Positions 30,299 to 41,991 are shown, numbered from the stretch's first letter. The stretch: DNA of 64,000 nucleotides from Microbacterium sp. NIBRBAC000506063 (GCF_017968845.1 NZ_CP072876.1:1550001-1614000); one strand, 5' to 3'. The notes: generated by a model not told the origin, from the sequence alone. Translations and numbers: made by a program.

Positions 30299-31987
30299 AT
30301 GGACGGCGAGATCTTCCTTGTTCTGGTGTGCGCCCTCGCGGTCGCGGCGTTCGCGCGGTGGCGTGGATGGCCCGCGCCGCTGCTCGTGACGGGCGTGGCG
30401 CTGGCGGCCTCGCTCCTCCCCTTCGCGCCCACGCTCGACCTCGACGGGCACATTCTGCTGGGCATCGTGCTGCCGCCGCTGCTGTACTCGGCCGCGCTGG
30501 ACGTCTCCTTCGTGAACTTCAAGAGGAGCCTGCCGCAGATCCGTCGCCTGGGCATCGGTCTGGTTCTCGTGACGACCGTCGTCGTCGGCCTCCTCGCCTG
30601 GTGGATCATGCCCTCGCTGACCCTGCCCGGAGCCCTGCTGCTGGGAGCGATCGTCGCCCCGCCGGACGCGGTCTCCGCCGCCGCGATCGGACGCCGACTC
30701 GGTCTGCCCCGGCGCATCATGACGGTGCTGTCCGGGGAGAGCCTCGTCAACGATGCGACCTCGCTGACGCTCTTCCGAGTGCTCGCGGCGATCCTGGCGG
30801 GTGCGACGCTGACGGTCTGGGGCGGCATCTGGCAGTTCGTTCTCGCGGTCGTGCTGGGCGCGGGCATCGGTCTCGTCTTCGGCATCGCCATGCACCAGCT
30901 CCGGATGCGGGTCGACGACTCGGTGCTCGTGGGCACCTTCTCGCTGCTCGTGCCCTTCGGCGCCTACGCCATCGCCGAGCACGTCGGCGGCTCGGGCGTG
31001 CTGTCGGTCGTCGCGATGGGGCTGTTCGTCGGCTATCACTCGCCGAAGACCAGCTACGCGACCCGGCAGCAGGAGCGTCCGCTGTGGCTGTCGGCGGATC
31101 TCCTCCTCGAGAGCTTCGTCTTCGCCTACATCGGCCTGCACAGTCCCGCGCTCGTCGCCGGCCTGGAGACGGATGACGTGCCCACCCTCCTCGTCCTCAC
31201 CGGCGCCGTTCTGCTGGCGGTGCTGCTGGTGCGGCCCGCCTTCGTGTACCCCGCCTACGCGTGGGGGCAGATGTGGGCGCGTCTGCGGCAGCGGCGGGGT
31301 GCGGCATCCGGTCGCTCTGCGCCCTCGGGGCGCCCTCGATACGAGCCCGAACCCGTGCTGTCGTGGAAGGACAACGCGGTCGTGTCGTGGGCCGGCATGC
31401 GCGGGGTCGTCACCCTCGCGACGGCGATCGCCGCCGCAGATCTCGCCGGCCTCGACGAACGGTCCGAGACCGTGATCCTGTTCGTGGCGTTCTCGGTGAC
31501 CATCGCGACACTGCTGCTGCAGGGGCTCACGCTGCCGCTGCTCATCCGGGCGCTCGGCGTCGCCGACGGCTCCGACGAGGCCGAGGAGGAGCGGGCTCGC
31601 GAGGCCGTGCGCGTCGCCTCGGCGAAGGCCGGCGCGGAGTTCCTCGCCGCACAGCGCATCGAGTGGGAGGCGAAGCACGGTGCCGCAGGCACGAAGGTGT
31701 TCGACGACATCGCCGAGCGCTTCTCACGCGTGTGGGCCGACACCGACGATCTCCGTGAGACGAAGAAGGAAGCGTCGGATGCCGCGGCGCCCTCCTTCGC
31801 CGACTACGTCGCCCTGTCGAAGGGGTGGCTTGCCATGCGGCGCGAGGTGCTGATCCGCGAGCGCGACGCCGGCACCCTCGACGAGGAGGTCATGCGGGAT
31901 CTGCTCACGGCTCTGGACGCCGAAGAGCTCGCCCTCGACACCCGCAGCGCCGTGCATCCCGAGGAGGGTGGTGCCTCGCGGGACTGA
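30299..31987 (+). CDS. Na+/H+ antiporter, CPA1 (NhaP) type
   Basis: Membrane antiporter of 562 residues, intact. About twelve segments; the ion-binding helix has GAIVAPPDAVSAAAIGRRLGLP and SLVNDATSL, the CPA1 hallmark Asp pair. WAGMRGVVTLATAIAA is the conserved helix 10-11 signature. A cytosolic tail of about 130 residues, charged and helical (AEEERAREAVRVASAKAGAE), likely senses pH or ions. No RBS is evident before ATG 30299; the next upstream candidates add only basic residues. Divergent from SulP across 159 bases. Function at family level is secure. Confidence 0.9.
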   Translation: MDGEIFLVLVCALAVAAFARWRGWPAPLLVTGVALAASLLPFAPTLDLDGHILLGIVLPPLLYSAALDVSFVNFKRSLPQIRRLGIGLVLVTTVVVGLLAWWIMPSLTLPGALLLGAIVAPPDAVSAAAIGRRLGLPRRIMTVLSGESLVNDATSLTLFRVLAAILAGATLTVWGGIWQFVLAVVLGAGIGLVFGIAMHQLRMRVDDSVLVGTFSLLVPFGAYAIAEHVGGSGVLSVVAMGLFVGYHSPKTSYATRQQERPLWLSADLLLESFVFAYIGLHSPALVAGLETDDVPTLLVLTGAVLLAVLLVRPAFVYPAYAWGQMWARLRQRRGAASGRSAPSGRPRYEPEPVLSWKDNAVVSWAGMRGVVTLATAIAAADLAGLDERSETVILFVAFSVTIATLLLQGLTLPLLIRALGVADGSDEAEEERAREAVRVASAKAGAEFLAAQRIEWEAKHGAAGTKVFDDIAERFSRVWADTDDLRETKKEASDAAAPSFADYVALSKGWLAMRREVLIRERDAGTLDEEVMRDLLTALDAEELALDTRSAVHPEEGGASRD

Positions 31988-32070
31988 GGCGGGTGACATC
32001 CGCTCCGACTCCTCGGCAGTCGTTGTCGCATATCGACGCCAGGAGCGACATCTTCTGACCAGGATTCGGG

Positions 32071-32304
32071 TTAGCGGTCGGCGAGTACGAGGAGCTCGCC
32101 GACCTCGCACTGCAGGGCGTCGCAGATCGCGCGGAGCGTCGAGTAGCGGATCGCCCGGGCACGGTCGTTCTTGAGCACCGAGAGATTGACGATGCTCACT
32201 CCGACCCGGGCGCTGAGCTCCGTGAGGGTCATGCCGCGCTCGGCGAGCAGCTCGTCCAGGCGGCAGTGGATGCCGGTGGGCTCCTCGTTCTCGGCCGGGG
32301 TCAT
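32071..32304 (-). CDS. Small HTH (XRE/YozG-like) regulator
   Basis: DNA-binding protein of 77 residues made almost entirely of a helix-turn-helix: LDELLAERGMTLTELSARVG (about 15-34), VSIVNLSVLKNDRARAIRYSTL, then AICDALQCEVGELL. It resembles YozG-type regulators that accompany DUF2975 membrane proteins. ATG 32304 overlaps the stop of the membrane protein gene by ATGA, so the two are translated together. Last gene of a three-gene unit. It may control that unit through the palindromes upstream of 33738. Confidence 0.85.
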   Translation of the reverse strand: MTPAENEEPTGIHCRLDELLAERGMTLTELSARVGVSIVNLSVLKNDRARAIRYSTLRAICDALQCEVGELLVLADR

Positions 32305-33056
32305 ACCAGCCCCTCGGTGTCGCGCTGCAGGCGGGCGCCGTAGCGGAACACCGCAGCCAGCGCAGCGAACGCGAGGCCTGCCGCAAGAGGCCAGAACGGA
32401 AGCGTGAGCGTGAACGCAGGGCTCGGCCACCAGGCCTGCAGGGCGTCTTCGACGCCCGGGATGTCGGGGTATTGAGCTCCGTTCCATGCGAACAGCTCGG
32501 CCGAGGCCATGCTGCCGGCGAGATCGCCGAGCATCGTCGCGGCGACGCCTCCTGCCGCGACGACGGCCGCGGTCACCATCAGCATGCGCGCCACGACCGG
32601 TGCGAAGGCGCGGCCGGCGAGGAGCTGGAAGCAGGCCACCGCGATCATCGCGGCGATGACGGCCGGCAGCAGCCACAACAGCGTCTGGCTGATCATCCAC
32701 GAGACGCGGGCGCCCGCGCTGAGCCCTTCGACGAGGATCTCGGCTGAGGTGAACCCGCCGCTGACGAGCGTGGCGTTCGTGCCCTCGATCATGGTGCCTT
32801 CAGGAAGAGCCGGCCAGAACTCGCGGACCGGGACGGTGATGAGCACCTGGCTCTGCAGGAGGATCACGAGGCCTGTCACGATCCCGCCGACGAGCGAGAA
32901 TCCTGCCCAGATGGCGGCGACGACGAGTGTCACGCGAACTACAACCGAGGCGTCACCGGGCGGATCGGAGCGCTTGCCCTGTCGGATGATCGCGGTGATG
33001 ACGGCGGCGAGCGCGCCGAGGGCGATTGCCGCCGCGATGGGGATCCAGGAGCTCAT
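32301..33056 (-). CDS. DUF2975-like membrane protein A
   Basis: Integral membrane protein of 251 residues, intact. Four hydrophobic segments: IPIAAAIALGALAAVITAII, VTLVVAAIWAGFSLVGGIVTGLVIL, LLWLLPAVIAAMIAVACFQLL, and ALAAVFRYGARL near the end, with an external loop between the second and third. It ends in RLQRDTEGLV, the same tail as its upstream neighbour. In other genomes DUF2975 proteins stand next to YozG-like HTH genes as here. Function unknown; a membrane-tethered sensor or anti-regulator is a guess from gene order. Confidence 0.7.
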   Translation of the reverse strand: MSSWIPIAAAIALGALAAVITAIIRQGKRSDPPGDASVVVRVTLVVAAIWAGFSLVGGIVTGLVILLQSQVLITVPVREFWPALPEGTMIEGTNATLVSGGFTSAEILVEGLSAGARVSWMISQTLLWLLPAVIAAMIAVACFQLLAGRAFAPVVARMLMVTAAVVAAGGVAATMLGDLAGSMASAELFAWNGAQYPDIPGVEDALQAWWPSPAFTLTLPFWPLAAGLAFAALAAVFRYGARLQRDTEGLV

Positions 33057-33061
33057 GGTGC

Positions 33062-33738
33062 TCACACCAGCCCTTCCGTGTCGCGTTGCAGACGCGTTCC
33101 GTCGGCGACCAGGACACCGAGGACGAAGATGAGGACGCCGAGGAGGAGCAGTGTCGGGTCGACGCGGTCGAGCACCCACAGCCAGTCCCACAGCGGCAGT
33201 TCGATCGCATCGGGACCGTCTGGCGTGAAGACACCGCTGTGACCGGCATCGTAGACGGCGTAGCCCAGCTCCCTCACTGCCAGGTCTACGGCGAGCGCCT
33301 CCAGCTGCGGTGCGACGGCGGCTGCGACGATCACGAGCGCACCGAGCGCGCCCAGGCCCCATGACAGCAGCCGGGCGAACGGACGCCCCTGAGCATCCGC
33401 ACCGCGAGCAGCACGGCGAGAAGCCCGCCCGCGATGATGACGAGGATGCCGAGCCCTTCCGCGAGGGCCTGTAGCGTCCGGGGAGCGAGGAGCGCCTCAT
33501 CGCTGACGATGCGGAGTCCGTCGTAGTCGAGACCGCCGGCCTCAGGCCGGCCGCCTTCGATCGGCACCTGCGGTTGACGGGCGGTCAGGAGCCCCGCACG
33601 CCCGTTCCAGTAGTCGGTGAAGTAGCCGGTGATCCTCGGAACGGCTGCGACCACCGCGCCCAGGAGGATCAGGCCGCCGAAGAGCAGCGCGGAGATGAGC
33701 ACCGTGGTTCGGCCTGCGCGAGACGTGGTGTCAGACAT
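33062..33738 (-). CDS. DUF2975-like membrane protein B
   Basis: Integral membrane protein of 225 residues after repair of one break at CCCC 33386-33389. Segments: VLISALLFGGLILLGAVVAAV, GLGILVIIAGGLLAVLLAV, LLSWGLGALGALVIVAAAV and PTLLLLGVLIFVLGVLVADG, with an external loop after the first. Like protein A it ends RLQRDTEGLV, so the two are paralogues that kept the tail. Only 5 bases separate it from protein A. First gene of the unit; the leader upstream has several palindromes. Function unknown. Confidence 0.7.
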
Positions 33739-33765
33739 TCGATCCCCTCCTTATCGATATTCGTT

Positions 33766-33802
33766 GTTATCGACGATCGTTAACATAACGACTCTCGATA
33801 AC
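33766..33802. promoter_or_regulatory. Nested palindromes between membrane-protein cassette and clpC
   Basis: GTTATCGA (33766-33773) and TCGATAAC (33795-33802) are perfect inverted arms 21 bases apart; inside lies TCGTT-N5-AACGA (33777-33791). This AT-rich patch in a very GC-rich region, 28 bases before the cassette start, looks like promoter plus operator, possibly for the cassette's own HTH protein. The rest of the 33739-33945 gap shows only a clpC ribosome site (AGGAG). Confidence 0.6.
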
Positions 33803-33945
33803 CGCGTCAACCCCGGGGCGAGACATCGGATGCAGCAGATATGCCGACGGCGAACACGGGCATACGCGCGCCCCGGGCTGGTTACTCTCGATATACGGCG
33901 AGGACTGACGGTCCGCGCCATCGCCCCGAGCGAGAAGGAGTGACA

Positions 33946-36473
<2,528 letters not shown>

Positions 36474-36480
36474 TCGCACG

Positions 36481-36517
36481 AACGGGGTCGGGTGCTGCGG
36501 CATCCGACCCCGTTTTC
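36481..36517 (+). terminator. Rho-independent terminator of clpC
   Basis: Perfect 11-base arms AACGGGGTCGG (36481-36491) and CCGACCCCGTT (36504-36514), 12-base loop, followed by a short T-run, 7 bases after the clpC stop. Confidence 0.9.
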
Positions 36518-36659
36518 GTGTGCGGCGCACCCGAGTGGGTACCGAATTCCGGATTGATCGGATGTCGCACGGCGTGTTGCCGACCGACGCGCCTCGGCGT
36601 GCGTGAATGATCCGGAGTTCGACTCGGCCGTCGAAGCAGCACGGGCGTAGGCTGGTCGG

Positions 36660-37196
36660 ATGACCCTCAGGCAGGCCCAGGATCCGGCAGGCGAGCACGC
36701 TCGTGTGACGGTGCGCGCGGCGACGACCGCCGACATCCGCGGCATCCAGTCCCTGCTGGAGCCGCTCGTGCAGCGCAGGATCCTCCTGGGCAAGGACCTC
36801 GCCGTGCTCTACGGCGCCGTGCAGGAGTTCGTCGTCGCCGAGAACGAGGGGCAGCTGATCGGATGCGGCGCGCTCCATGTGATGTGGGAGGACATCGCCG
36901 AGATCCGCACGCTCATCGTGCGCGACGACTGGCTGCACCATGGTGTGGGCCGGGCGATCGTCGAAGACCTGGAGGCGCGCGCCCGTGACCTGGGTGTGCG
37001 ACGACTGTTCTGCCTCACCTTCGAGGTCGACTTCTTCAGCCGACGCGGCTTCGCGCCCATCGGCGAGCAGATCGTCGACGCCGACGTGTACTCGCAGCTG
37101 CTGCGCAGCCCCGATGAGGGTGTCGCCGAGTTCCTCGACCTCGCGCACGTCAAGCCGAACACCCTCGGCAACACCCGCATGCTCAAGCACCTCTGA
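36660..37196 (+). CDS. argA: Amino-acid N-acetyltransferase (GNAT)
   Basis: GNAT acetyltransferase of 178 residues, intact, resembling the short actinobacterial N-acetylglutamate synthases that make the first arginine precursor. Acetyl-CoA site: IRTLIVRDDWLHHGVGRAIVEDL (about 83-105, R/Q-x-x-G-x-G/A-type motif as HHGVGRA). Later RRLFCLTFEVDFFSRRGF is the conserved C-terminal block of the NAGS subgroup. ATG 36660 opens directly into TLRQAQDP; no RBS is obvious. It stands alone, without other arg genes in the window, so a different acetyl acceptor remains possible. Confidence 0.75.
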   Translation: MTLRQAQDPAGEHARVTVRAATTADIRGIQSLLEPLVQRRILLGKDLAVLYGAVQEFVVAENEGQLIGCGALHVMWEDIAEIRTLIVRDDWLHHGVGRAIVEDLEARARDLGVRRLFCLTFEVDFFSRRGFAPIGEQIVDADVYSQLLRSPDEGVAEFLDLAHVKPNTLGNTRMLKHL

Positions 37197-37259
37197 CCGA
37201 TCTCGGCACTCCCGGGGCGTAAGCCCGAGGATCACGGACGCCGCGATTAGCCTGAACGC

Positions 37260-37951
37260 ATGACCCGCACGCATTCGCCCGCCGTGTACCGCCGTCGGCG
37301 GCTCGTGGTGTTCGGCGGGCTGCTCGTCGTCCTCGCCGGTATCGGTGTCGGCGTCTGGCTGCTGCTCGCGCAGCCCTGGCAGGCGTCGGCGGCCGGGCCC
37401 GAGCGGACGCCCGCCGCGGAGGTGGAGACCGATGATCCGTCGGATGCCGCCGAGCCGGACGACGCGGACACCGACGCTGACGCGGGGGAGGCGGATGCGG
37501 CATCCGACTCCGAGGGGAAGACCCCCGCGCCCGAGCCCACGGTCGGCCCGTGCGTCGAGGACAACATCCAGGTCCGCCCGCTGACGGACGCCACGAGCTA
37601 TCGAGGCGGTGCCAAGCCTCAGCTGTCGATCGAGCTCACCAACACCGGTGACGTCGACTGCACGATCAACGTCGGCTCGTCGACCCAGGTGTTTACGATC
37701 CGCAGCGGCAAGGACGTGTGGTGGCGGTCGACCGACTGCCAGAAGAATCCGAGCGACATGATCGTGACGCTCGAGGCCGGTCAGACCGTCACGAGTGCCG
37801 AGCCCGTCGAGTGGAACCGTACGCGCTCCTCCGTGAAGATCTGTGACTCGGGCAACCGCCCGACCGCCCGCGGGGTGGGGCGTCCTATCACCTGAGCGTG
37901 GAGATCGGTGGCTTCGAGGGAACCGGAACGAAGCAGATCCTGCTGTACTGA
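37260..37951 (+). CDS. Membrane-anchored secreted protein, unknown function
   Basis: About 230 residues after repair. Basic N-terminus (MTRTHSPAVYRRRR), one membrane segment (LVVFGGLLVVLAGIGVGVWLLL, about 15-36), an acidic low-complexity linker rich in Asp/Ala/Glu, then a beta-rich outer domain with three cysteines (PCVEDN, DCTINVG, DCQKNPSD) plus KICDSG. The layout resembles DUF4232-type actinobacterial surface proteins, but I do not recognise it with certainty. The frame breaks at CCC 37867-37869; repaired it ends ...KQILLY at 37951 instead of stopping at 37895. Confidence 0.7.
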
Positions 37952-37982
37952 CCGACCGTCGCGGCGGATCTAGGCTGGAGTC

Positions 37983-38396
37983 ATGGCCGCGAAGAAGAGA
38001 TCCGGGAAGAAGAAGCCGGCGCCCGAGGAGTTCCGTTCCGAGGCTCTGGCGCAGGCGTTGGAGCACCAGGACATGGCGGCCGTGGCGCTCGCACTCCGCA
38101 ACGGCAACACGGTCGTGCCGCTGATCAGACCCGGCGCGCGCGACAATCCTCTCGACGGTGGTGAGGTGTGGACCTACCGCGATCCGAACACGGGCGAGGT
38201 CGCGCTTCTGCTGTTCAGCGACGCCCGCAACAAGCCCGCCAACCTTCCGCCGGGGGTCGGGATCTACTCGCCCGCCTGGCTGCGGGCGTTCCTCACGGAG
38301 CACCGCGAGACGATCACCACGGTGTTCCTCGACATCGCCGGGCCCCACCCGATGCAGGCGCCGCCCGAGGAGCTCCTCAAGGCGCTCGACGCCTGA
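37983..38396 (+). CDS. SseB-like domain protein, unknown function
   Basis: Soluble protein of 137 residues, intact. Lysine-rich N-terminus (MAAKKRSGKKKPAPEEF) followed by a compact domain: LAQALEHQDMAAVALALRNG, VVPLIRPG, VWTYRDPNTGEVALLLFSDA, LPPGVGIYSPAWLRAFL, FLDIAGPHPM. The pattern resembles the SseB N-terminal domain found in many actinobacterial proteins of unknown role. ATG 37983 stands 31 bases after the upstream stop; the gene converges on radA with only 3 bases between the stops. Confidence 0.7.
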   Translation: MAAKKRSGKKKPAPEEFRSEALAQALEHQDMAAVALALRNGNTVVPLIRPGARDNPLDGGEVWTYRDPNTGEVALLLFSDARNKPANLPPGVGIYSPAWLRAFLTEHRETITTVFLDIAGPHPMQAPPEELLKALDA

Positions 38397-38399
38397 CCG

Positions 38400-39742
38400 T
38401 CAGAACGGCGCGCGCTCGGTCGTGCGCAGACGGTCGAGCGCCGCGCGCAGCGTCTCGGCGCGATCGTCGACGACCCTGTCGTAGCCGAGGCGTGCGGCCT
38501 CGGAGCGCCGCTGAGCCGCCTGGGTGACCGGGCGGATCTCGCCGGCGAGGCTCAGTTCGCCCACCGCGGCGATCGTGTGCGGCACACGGAACTGCCCGAT
38601 GGAGCCGGCCACGGCGATCGCGACGGCGAGGTCGGCGGCCGGCTCGGTGAAGCGCACCCCGCCCACGGTCGATACGTACACGTCGAGGTCGCTCGTCTTG
38701 ATCCCGGCGCGGCGCTCGAGGATCGCCAGCACCATCGCGACCCGGGAGGAGTCGAGGCCGTTCACGACCCGCCGAGGGTTGGGCGCCTGCGTCGACACGG
38801 TCAGCGCCTGCACCTCGACCGGCAGGGCGCGCCGGCCCTCCAGGGCGATCGCGACGCAGGTGCCCGGTTCCGTCGCCCCGCGGGAGAGGAACAGACCGCT
38901 CGGATCGGGCACCTCGGCGATGCCCTCGCCGGTCATCTCGAAGCAGCCGACTTCGTCGGTCGGGCCGAAGCGGTTCTTGAGCGCCCGCACGAAACGCAGC
39001 GCGGTCTGGCGGTCGCCCTCGAAGTGGCAGACGACGTCGACGAGGTGCTCCAGCATCCGGGGCCCGGCGACCTGCCCGTCTTTCGTGACGTGCCCGACGA
39101 TGATGATCGGCAGGCCGCGCTCTTTCGCGATGCGGATGAGCGTGGATGCGACCTCGCGCACCTGGCTGGGCTGCCCGGCGGCGCCGTCGGTGAGCGAGGA
39201 GGCGACGGTCTGCACCGAGTCGACGATCACCAGGTCGGGCCGCACCTCGTCGATGTGACCGAGGATCGTGGCGAGATCGGTCTCGCTGGCCAGGTACAGC
39301 TCGTCGTGGAGGGCGCCGGTGCGCTCGGCGCGCAGCCGCACCTGGGCGGTGGACTCCTCGGCGCTCGCGTACAGCACTCGCTGCCCGGCGCGGGCGCTCT
39401 GGGCGGCGACCTCCAGCAGCAGCGTCGACTTGCCCACGCCAGGTTCGCCCGACAGCAGGACCGCAGCCCCCGGCACGATGCCGCCGCCGAGCACCCGGTC
39501 GAACTCGCCGACCCCGCTCGTGCGGCGGGGTGCGTCGGCGGTGCTGATCTGCGTGATCGGCCGCGCCGCCCGCTCCTGGGGCGGCGCGAGCGCGCTGATC
39601 TGCCGCACGATCCCGGTCTGCGCGCCCTGCTCGACGACCGTTCCCCACTGCTGGCACTCACCGCAGCGGCCGACCCACTTCGCGGCCGTCCACCCGCACT
39701 CCGAGCACGCGAAGGCGGGGGAGCGGGTCTGCGAGTGGCCAT
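38400..39742 (-). CDS. radA: DNA repair protein RadA
   Basis: RecA-like ATPase that helps branch migration during recombinational repair, 447 residues after repair. Order: N-terminal four-cysteine zinc finger (ACSECGW ... GRCGECQQW, about 13-37), ATPase with GEPGVGKST near 100, the RadA-specific KNRFGPTDEVG motif near 252, and a Lon-like C-terminal domain (VYVSTVGGVRFTEPAADLAVAIAV). The zinc finger is in frame only if GGGGG 39717-39721 is read as six G. ATG 39742. Divergent from the HTH gene at 39859. Function is secure. Confidence 0.95.
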
Positions 39743-39804
39743 GCTCTCAGGGTAGTCGCGGCATCCGACGCCCGAGACTGCGCGCCGCCGCAGGCGGAGG
39801 CGGG

Positions 39805-39852
39805 ATTATTCACGGCCCGGTACCCTCTTCACCGGGAGGGCTGGGGAATAAT
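39805..39852. promoter_or_regulatory. Inverted repeats before the cyd regulator
   Basis: ATTATTC (39805-39811) and GAATAAT (39846-39852) flank a second pair CCCGGT/ACCGGG (39816-39821, 39831-39836). The outer AT-rich arms are unusual for this genome and lie just before the regulator start, so they may be an operator and promoter for the regulator-cyd unit or for radA. Confidence 0.5.
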
Positions 39853-39858
39853 GGGGGC

Positions 39859-40574
39859 ATGGCCAATGGGGGCCCTCCTACGGGCCGATCTCGAGCTTCT
39901 CCCGGGTGCAGATCCTGCACCTGGTGCAGTCTCGTGGGGAGCGCACGATCGCCGAGCTGAGCGAGGCGACGGGCCTCCACCAGAACACCGTGCGCGAGCA
40001 CCTGCAGCGTCTCATCGAGGGCGGTTACGTGCTTCAGGCCAGCGAGCGGCGGACCACGCGCGGACGGCCGCGCACGCTCTACAGCGCCGCCACCGGGCTC
40101 CCGGAGGCGTCCAGTCCGGTGGCGAGGGACAAGGTGACCGCCGCCGCACGTCGCGGCGACCTCCTGCGGCAGGTGGTGCCGGATGCCGCATCCGGTCTCG
40201 ACCGGCGGGCGACCCATCAGCTGGACGCCCTCGTCGAGCATCTGGAGGAGAGCGGATTCGATCCGCTCATCGACGATGATGCGCTCACGGTCGAGCTCAC
40301 GCCCTGCCCGCACGCGGCAGCTCGTCCTGAGGACCGCCGCACGCTGTGCGCCGTGCATCTGGGGCTGATGCAGGGCGTCCTCACCGAGGCGGGCGGTCCG
40401 CTGTCCGCCGAATGCGTGCGCTCTCCGCGCGCGGCGGAGGAATGCACCGTGCAGCTGCGGATGATGCCGCACGCTGCGGAGAGCGGGCGTCCCGCGATCG
40501 GGGCGCCGCCGAGACGGCCGGATACGACCGGCCGGGCGAGCAGAAGGGGAATCGCGCCGCATGGAATGGCTTGA
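39859..40574 (+). CDS. Cysteine-rich HTH regulator upstream of cydABDC
   Basis: Winged-helix regulator of 238 residues after repair of a break at GGGGG 39868-39872. HTH: QILHLVQSRGERTIAELSEATGLHQNTVREHLQRLIEGGYV (about 18-58), an ArsR/SufR-type layout with the wing RRTTRGRPRTLY. The C-terminal third holds four cysteines in order: CPH, CAVHLGL, AECVRSP and EECTVQL, spaced 13, 21 and 9 residues. SufR-like regulators use a similar row of cysteines to carry an iron-sulfur cluster, so a redox or oxygen sensor is plausible. Its stop overlaps the start of cydA by 14 bases, making it co-translated with cytochrome bd. Ligand and targets are inference. Confidence 0.8.
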
Positions 40575-41973
40575 TCCGCTGGTCCTGTCCCGATGGCAGT
40601 TCGGGCTCACCACGGTGTACCACTACCTGTTCGTCCCTCTCACGATCGGCATGGCGCTGGCCGCGGCGATCTTCCAGACCGTGTGGGTGCGCACGGGCAA
40701 GATCGAGTATCTGCATCTGACCCGCTTCTTCGGGAAGATCTTCCTCATCAACTTCGCCATGGGCGTCGTCACCGGCATCGTGCAGGAGTTCCAGTTCGGG
40801 ATGAACTGGTCGGACTACTCCCGCTTCGTCGGGGACGTCTTCGGCGCGCCGCTGGCATTCGAAGGACTCCTGGCGTTCTTCCTGGAGGCGACGTTCATCG
40901 GGCTGTGGATCTTCGGCTGGGACAAGCTCCCGCCCAAGATCCACCTGCTGACCATCTGGGGCGTCGCGATCGGCACGATCCTGTCCGCGTACTTCATCAT
41001 CGCGGCGAACGCGTTCATGCAGAACCCGGTCGGCTACGAGTACAACGAGCTCACCAACCGCGCCGAACTCGTCGACTTCTGGGCACTGCTGACCAACCCG
41101 GTCGCCCTCGCGGCCTTCCCTCATACGATCTTCGGGGCGTTCATGTTCGCCGCCGGTGTCATCATCTCCGTCTCGGCCTGGCACATCCTCCGCGGCCAGC
41201 ACCTGGACACGATGCGGATCTCGCTGAAGTTCGGGCTCTGGGCGATGATCGTCTCCACCGTCGGTGTGGTGATCACGGGCGATCAGCTCGGCCTGGCGAT
41301 GTATGCGACCCAGCCGATGAAGATGGCCGCCGCCGAGGCCACCTTCGACACGGTCTGCGGGCCGGAGGCCGCCTTCAGCCTGTTCACGCTCGGCACGCCC
41401 GACGGCAAGACCGAGCTGTTCAGCATCCGTGTGCCGTATCTGCTCTCGCTGCTGTCCACGCACACCCTCGACGGCTGCGTGCACGGCATCAACGACCTCA
41501 ACGCCCAGTACGCCACGGAGTTCGCCCACACGGGCCTGACCGACTTCACCCCCGTCCTCTGGATCACCTACTGGTCGTTCCGCTGGATGATCGGCCTGGG
41601 CCTGCTGCACTGCCTCATCGCGATCGCCGGCCTCTGGGTCACGCGCAAGAAGGCCACGCGCGAGCCGGCCGCCTGGATGTGGAAGATCGCGATCTGGTCC
41701 TTCCCGCTCACCCTGGGGGCGAACATCGTCGGCTGGGTCTTCACGGAGATGGGCCGGCAGCCGTGGATCGTGTTCAGCCTCATGAGCACGCGCGACGGCG
41801 TCTCGCCGGGGGTCACCGGCCTCGAGGTGCTGATCTCGCTCATCGCGTTCACCGCGATCTACGCGGTCCTCGCCGTCGTCGAGGTCCGCCTCATCGTCAA
41901 GGCCGCGCAGAAGGGCCCCGACACCACCGAGAAGCCCGACGAGACGTCACAGGTCCCGTCGGTGGTCTACTAG
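40561..41973 (+). CDS. cydA: Cytochrome bd quinol oxidase subunit I
   Basis: Haem-bearing subunit of the bd-type terminal oxidase, which reduces oxygen with quinol at low oxygen tension; 470 residues, intact. LSRWQFGLTTVYHYLFVPLTIG carries the N-terminal haem-ligand His; NRAELVDFWALLTNP and the conserved GRQPW motif (EMGRQPWIVFSLMST) are present. The Q-loop is short. About nine membrane segments. Overlaps the preceding regulator gene by 14 bases and is followed by cydB after 18 bases. Confidence 0.97.
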   Translation: MEWLDPLVLSRWQFGLTTVYHYLFVPLTIGMALAAAIFQTVWVRTGKIEYLHLTRFFGKIFLINFAMGVVTGIVQEFQFGMNWSDYSRFVGDVFGAPLAFEGLLAFFLEATFIGLWIFGWDKLPPKIHLLTIWGVAIGTILSAYFIIAANAFMQNPVGYEYNELTNRAELVDFWALLTNPVALAAFPHTIFGAFMFAAGVIISVSAWHILRGQHLDTMRISLKFGLWAMIVSTVGVVITGDQLGLAMYATQPMKMAAAEATFDTVCGPEAAFSLFTLGTPDGKTELFSIRVPYLLSLLSTHTLDGCVHGINDLNAQYATEFAHTGLTDFTPVLWITYWSFRWMIGLGLLHCLIAIAGLWVTRKKATREPAAWMWKIAIWSFPLTLGANIVGWVFTEMGRQPWIVFSLMSTRDGVSPGVTGLEVLISLIAFTAIYAVLAVVEVRLIVKAAQKGPDTTEKPDETSQVPSVVY

Positions 41974-41991
41974 GCCGGAGAGGACACGCAC

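Noticed and set aside
31988..32070. Terminator between the NhaP antiporter gene and the convergent HTH gene
   Set aside because: Only weak, interrupted complementarity (GTCG words) is visible and no T-tract, so no feature is claimed for this 83-base gap.
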